Below are positions 7,735 through 8,662 of a stretch of DNA of 8,662 nucleotides, piece after piece. This stretch comes from Nitrospirota bacterium (lineage in GTDB: Bacteria > Nitrospirota_A > Leptospirillia > Leptospirillales > Leptospirillaceae). Each line of letters opens with the position of its first letter. Within the stretch, counting starts at the first letter, position 1. Both the position numbers and the translations under genes were made by a program. Below the pieces are notes generated by a model that saw nothing but the letters and a program-made list of their open reading frames with translations, was not told the origin of the DNA and did no database searches. The stretch is from NCBI GenBank assembly GCA_021802325.1, contig JAKAAM010000040.1, forward strand, positions 1-8,662. The letters run 5' to 3'.

Positions 7735-7769
7735 GGATTCAGAAGGAATAACAATGGGGAGGATATACC

Positions 7770-7958
7770 ATGTTGACTGGATTGTTTGAACCGATCCATC
7801 TGATCGTCATTCTGCTGATCGTTATGCTTCTGTTCGGGGCCAAGAAGCTTCCGGAAATCGGATCGGGAATGGGGAAGGCGATCTCGAATTTCAAACGTTC
7901 TCTGAAAGACTCTTCCGAAACGCCGGATCATGAGGACAAGCTTGAGTCGAAGAAGTAA
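7770..7958 (+). CDS. tatA: Sec-independent (twin-arginine) protein translocase TatA/E-type
   Basis: TatA forms the pore-like component of the Tat system, which exports folded, often cofactor-bearing, proteins across the cytoplasmic membrane. The 62-residue product has the family layout: a short periplasmic N-terminus, one membrane helix (about 8-22), the hinge motif LFGAKKLPE (21-29), an amphipathic helix (about 30-47, ending FKRSLKD), and a short charged tail (DSSETPDHEDKLESKK). The short tail favours TatA over TatB. The usual aromatic before the membrane helix is replaced by EPIH. ATG 7770 has a strong GGGGAGG (7756-7762) 7 nt upstream. No tatC is in the window, so partners must be elsewhere. 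Its place after nuoN may be incidental, although redox Fe-S proteins are common Tat cargo. Confidence 0.93.
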   Translation: MLTGLFEPIHLIVILLIVMLLFGAKKLPEIGSGMGKAISNFKRSLKDSSETPDHEDKLESKK

Positions 7959-7989
7959 TCGTTTCCAGAATCCTCTCCTGTTGAACCGT

Positions 7990-8031
7990 TTGATCCCTGG
8001 ACCTTGTCCGGGAACCAGGGAGTGACTTTTT
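7990..8031 (+). terminator. Possible intrinsic terminator after tatA (alternative reading of the same structure)
   Basis: TCCCTGG (7994-8000) and CCAGGGA (8015-8021) form a perfect 7-bp stem. It can be extended by three weaker pairs (7990-7992 with 8023-8025) across one mismatch, leaving one C before T5 at 8027-8031. As read this is a passable rho-independent terminator for tatA. It lies inside the open frame of the next gene if that gene starts at TTG 8004, which argues either for a later start or for an attenuation role. Confidence 0.35.
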
Positions 8032-8037
8032 CCCGGA
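7994..8037 (+). promoter_or_regulatory. Predicted H-type RNA pseudoknot at the tatA/EamA junction
   Basis: Two perfect inverted repeats interleave without sharing bases. Stem 1 is 7994-8000 with 8015-8021 (7 bp). Stem 2 is TCCGGGAA 8007-8014 with TTCCCGGA 8030-8037 (8 bp). Loop 1 is 6 nt (8001-8006), there is no base between the stems (8014/8015), and loop 3 is 8 nt (8022-8029), which is the geometry of a compact H-type pseudoknot. Both candidate start codons of the downstream gene lie in its loops (TTG 8004 in loop 1, GTG 8022 in loop 3). An A7 run follows at 8037-8043. It matches no riboswitch consensus I can recall; I checked mentally against guanidine-III because the downstream gene is SMR/DMT-like, and the core does not fit. 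Confidence 0.4.
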
Positions 8038-8438
8038 AAAAAATCTGGATCCTCCTTCTGATCGGACTCCTGTCGGAGGCTGTCGGCTTTGTCCTGATCA
8101 AGAAGGGGCTGGCTCAGGTTCCTGTTTTCACGACTTCTTCGTTGTCCTCCTTCTCCTTTCTCCTGTCCATCATGAAAAATCCCGAGGTCCTGATCGGTAC
8201 GGCCTTTGAAGCCCTTCATTTCGGGGTGCTGATGGAGCTCCTGTCGGTCTCGGACGTCTCCTACATCATCCCGTTGACCTCCATCGGGTATATTCTGACC
8301 CCCATATCGGCCCTTTTATTTCTTTCAGAGGGTATTCCGCCGGGGCGATGGACGGGAATTCTTTTCGTCTGCATCGGGGTAATGTTGGTCTCGCTTTCCG
8401 ACAAGGAGCACAAGGCCAAACCCGACCTCATCCCGTAA
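8004..8438 (+). CDS. Small EamA/DMT-like four-helix membrane protein (start uncertain)
   Basis: This is a predicted half-size drug/metabolite transporter superfamily protein, up to 144 residues. It has four hydrophobic helices: IWILLLIGLLSEAVGFVLI, a segment from FLLSIMKN through the ALHFGVLMELL region, YIIPLTSIGYILTPISALLF, and GILFVCIGVMLVSL. The pattern of an early acidic residue in TM1 (SE), a proline-rich YIIPLTS helix, a single E (LSEGIPPGRW) before the last helix and a short basic tail is typical of EamA and SMR-like halves, including ArnE/ArnF-type flippase subunits. The substrate cannot be inferred. The frame is the same as tatA and is open from the tatA stop. TTG 8004 and GTG 8022 are the only conventional starts before TM1, and neither has a properly spaced Shine-Dalgarno (AGGGA abuts the GTG). 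Such halves normally act as homo- or heterodimers. Confidence 0.7.
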   Translation: MSGNQGVTFSRKKIWILLLIGLLSEAVGFVLIKKGLAQVPVFTTSSLSSFSFLLSIMKNPEVLIGTAFEALHFGVLMELLSVSDVSYIIPLTSIGYILTPISALLFLSEGIPPGRWTGILFVCIGVMLVSLSDKEHKAKPDLIP

Positions 8439-8440
8439 TT

Positions 8441-8460
8441 TCAAGGCCCGAAGCCCTTGA
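8441..8460 (+). repeat. Inverted repeat after the EamA-like gene
   Basis: TCAAGG (8441-8446) and CCTTGA (8455-8460) are perfect complements around an 8-nt loop, 2 nt after the stop. No T-run follows. The 10-bp palindrome GGCTTAAGCC (8462-8471) lies next to it, inside the spacer of the tRNA promoter. They may be a weak 3' stem and an operator-like palindrome, or only chance. Confidence 0.3.
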
Positions 8461-8485
8461 CGGCTTAAGCCTGATAGTCTATCCT
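8457..8485 (+). promoter_or_regulatory. Sigma70-type promoter for tRNA-Arg
   Basis: TTGACG (8457-8462) is a five-of-six -35 box. With an exact 17-bp spacer it is followed by TATCCT (8480-8485), a four-of-six -10. Transcription would begin near 8491-8493, about 17 nt before the mature tRNA 5' end, which suits a short leader removed by RNase P. The palindrome GGCTTAAGCC occupies most of the first half of the spacer. Confidence 0.55.
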
Positions 8486-8508
8486 CTTATTTCGTTTCCA
8501 CCCATAAT

Positions 8509-8586
8509 GCGCCTGTAGCTCAGTCCGGATAGAGCATCGGATTCCGGTTCCGAGTGTCGGGAGTTCAAATCTCTCCAGGCGCGCCA
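8509..8586 (+). tRNA. tRNA-Arg, anticodon CCG, CCA encoded
   Basis: The full cloverleaf folds by eye. The acceptor stem GCGCCTG/CAGGCGC pairs at all seven positions, with G73 and an encoded CCA (8584-8586). The D stem is GCTC/GAGC with loop AGTCCGGATA. The anticodon stem TCGGA/TCCGA is perfect, with loop TTCCGGT, placing CCG at 8544-8546, so it reads CGG arginine codons. A 5-nt variable region and a T arm GGGAG/CTCTC (one G-U) with loop TTCAAAT complete it. It is a single tRNA, not a cluster, and sits downstream of its own likely promoter. Confidence 0.95.
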
Positions 8587-8662
8587 CTTTCTCCCCTGAA
8601 ATATGCAGCATACAAGACAAAAATCCCCATCTTATACGTTTCCTCTCGTGGCTTTTTTTTGA

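Noticed and set aside
7994..8037. Guanidine-III riboswitch upstream of an SMR-like gene
   Set aside because: The pseudoknot topology and gene type are suggestive, but the conserved core I remember for that class is not present.
8583..8660. GCCAC at the tRNA end pairing with GTGGC before the T8 run as a tRNA terminator
   Set aside because: The arms are only 5 bp, 60 nt apart, and the first includes the tRNA CCA end; the pairing is not credible as an intrinsic terminator.
8509..8662. tRNA-Arg as the attachment site of an integrated element
   Set aside because: tRNA genes are common integration sites, but the 76 bases visible downstream contain no repeat of the tRNA 3' end and no integrase gene.

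Overview
The window carries the 3' half of a bacterial complex I (NADH:quinone oxidoreductase) operon, all on the + strand: nuoH (5' end cut by the window edge), nuoI, nuoJ, nuoK, nuoL, nuoM and nuoN. This is the order usual for 14-gene nuo operons. A short spacer follows, then a tatA-type twin-arginine translocase gene, a small four-helix EamA/DMT-like membrane protein, and a tRNA-Arg(CCG) gene with an encoded CCA end.

The host is a Gram-negative-type bacterium of moderate GC content with strong GGAG/GGAGG ribosome binding sites and some TTG starts. Protein style (for example NuoJ with a Y-AGAI-VL core and an LFPFEVASV C-terminal helix, and NuoI with an upstream VQYP motif) suggests a non-proteobacterial lineage. 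From memory it resembles Leptospirillum/Nitrospirota, but this is an impression and not a database result. Complex I in iron oxidisers of that kind is thought to run in reverse, using proton motive force to reduce NAD+; nothing in this window shows the direction.

Layout: 1-7544 encodes the quinone-channel subunit (H), the Fe-S connecting subunit (I), the small channel-linking subunits (J, K) and the three antiporter-like proton pumps (L, M, N). All the key charged residues I looked for are present, so the membrane arm looks intact. Spacers are 3-66 bp, apart from 106 bp between nuoL and nuoM. From 7545 to 7769 there is a 225-bp non-coding spacer with a possible long stem and a -10-like box. 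tatA (7770-7958) is followed in the same reading frame by the EamA-like gene. Between them lie two perfect inverted repeats, interleaved in the geometry of an H-type RNA pseudoknot (7994-8037). A plausible sigma70-type promoter (8457-8485) precedes the tRNA. From 8587 to the end I see nothing beyond an AT-rich stretch ending in a T8 run.

Most of the window is ordinary core-metabolism sequence. The only part I find unusual is the tatA/EamA junction. I see no mobile element, CRISPR array or defence system.
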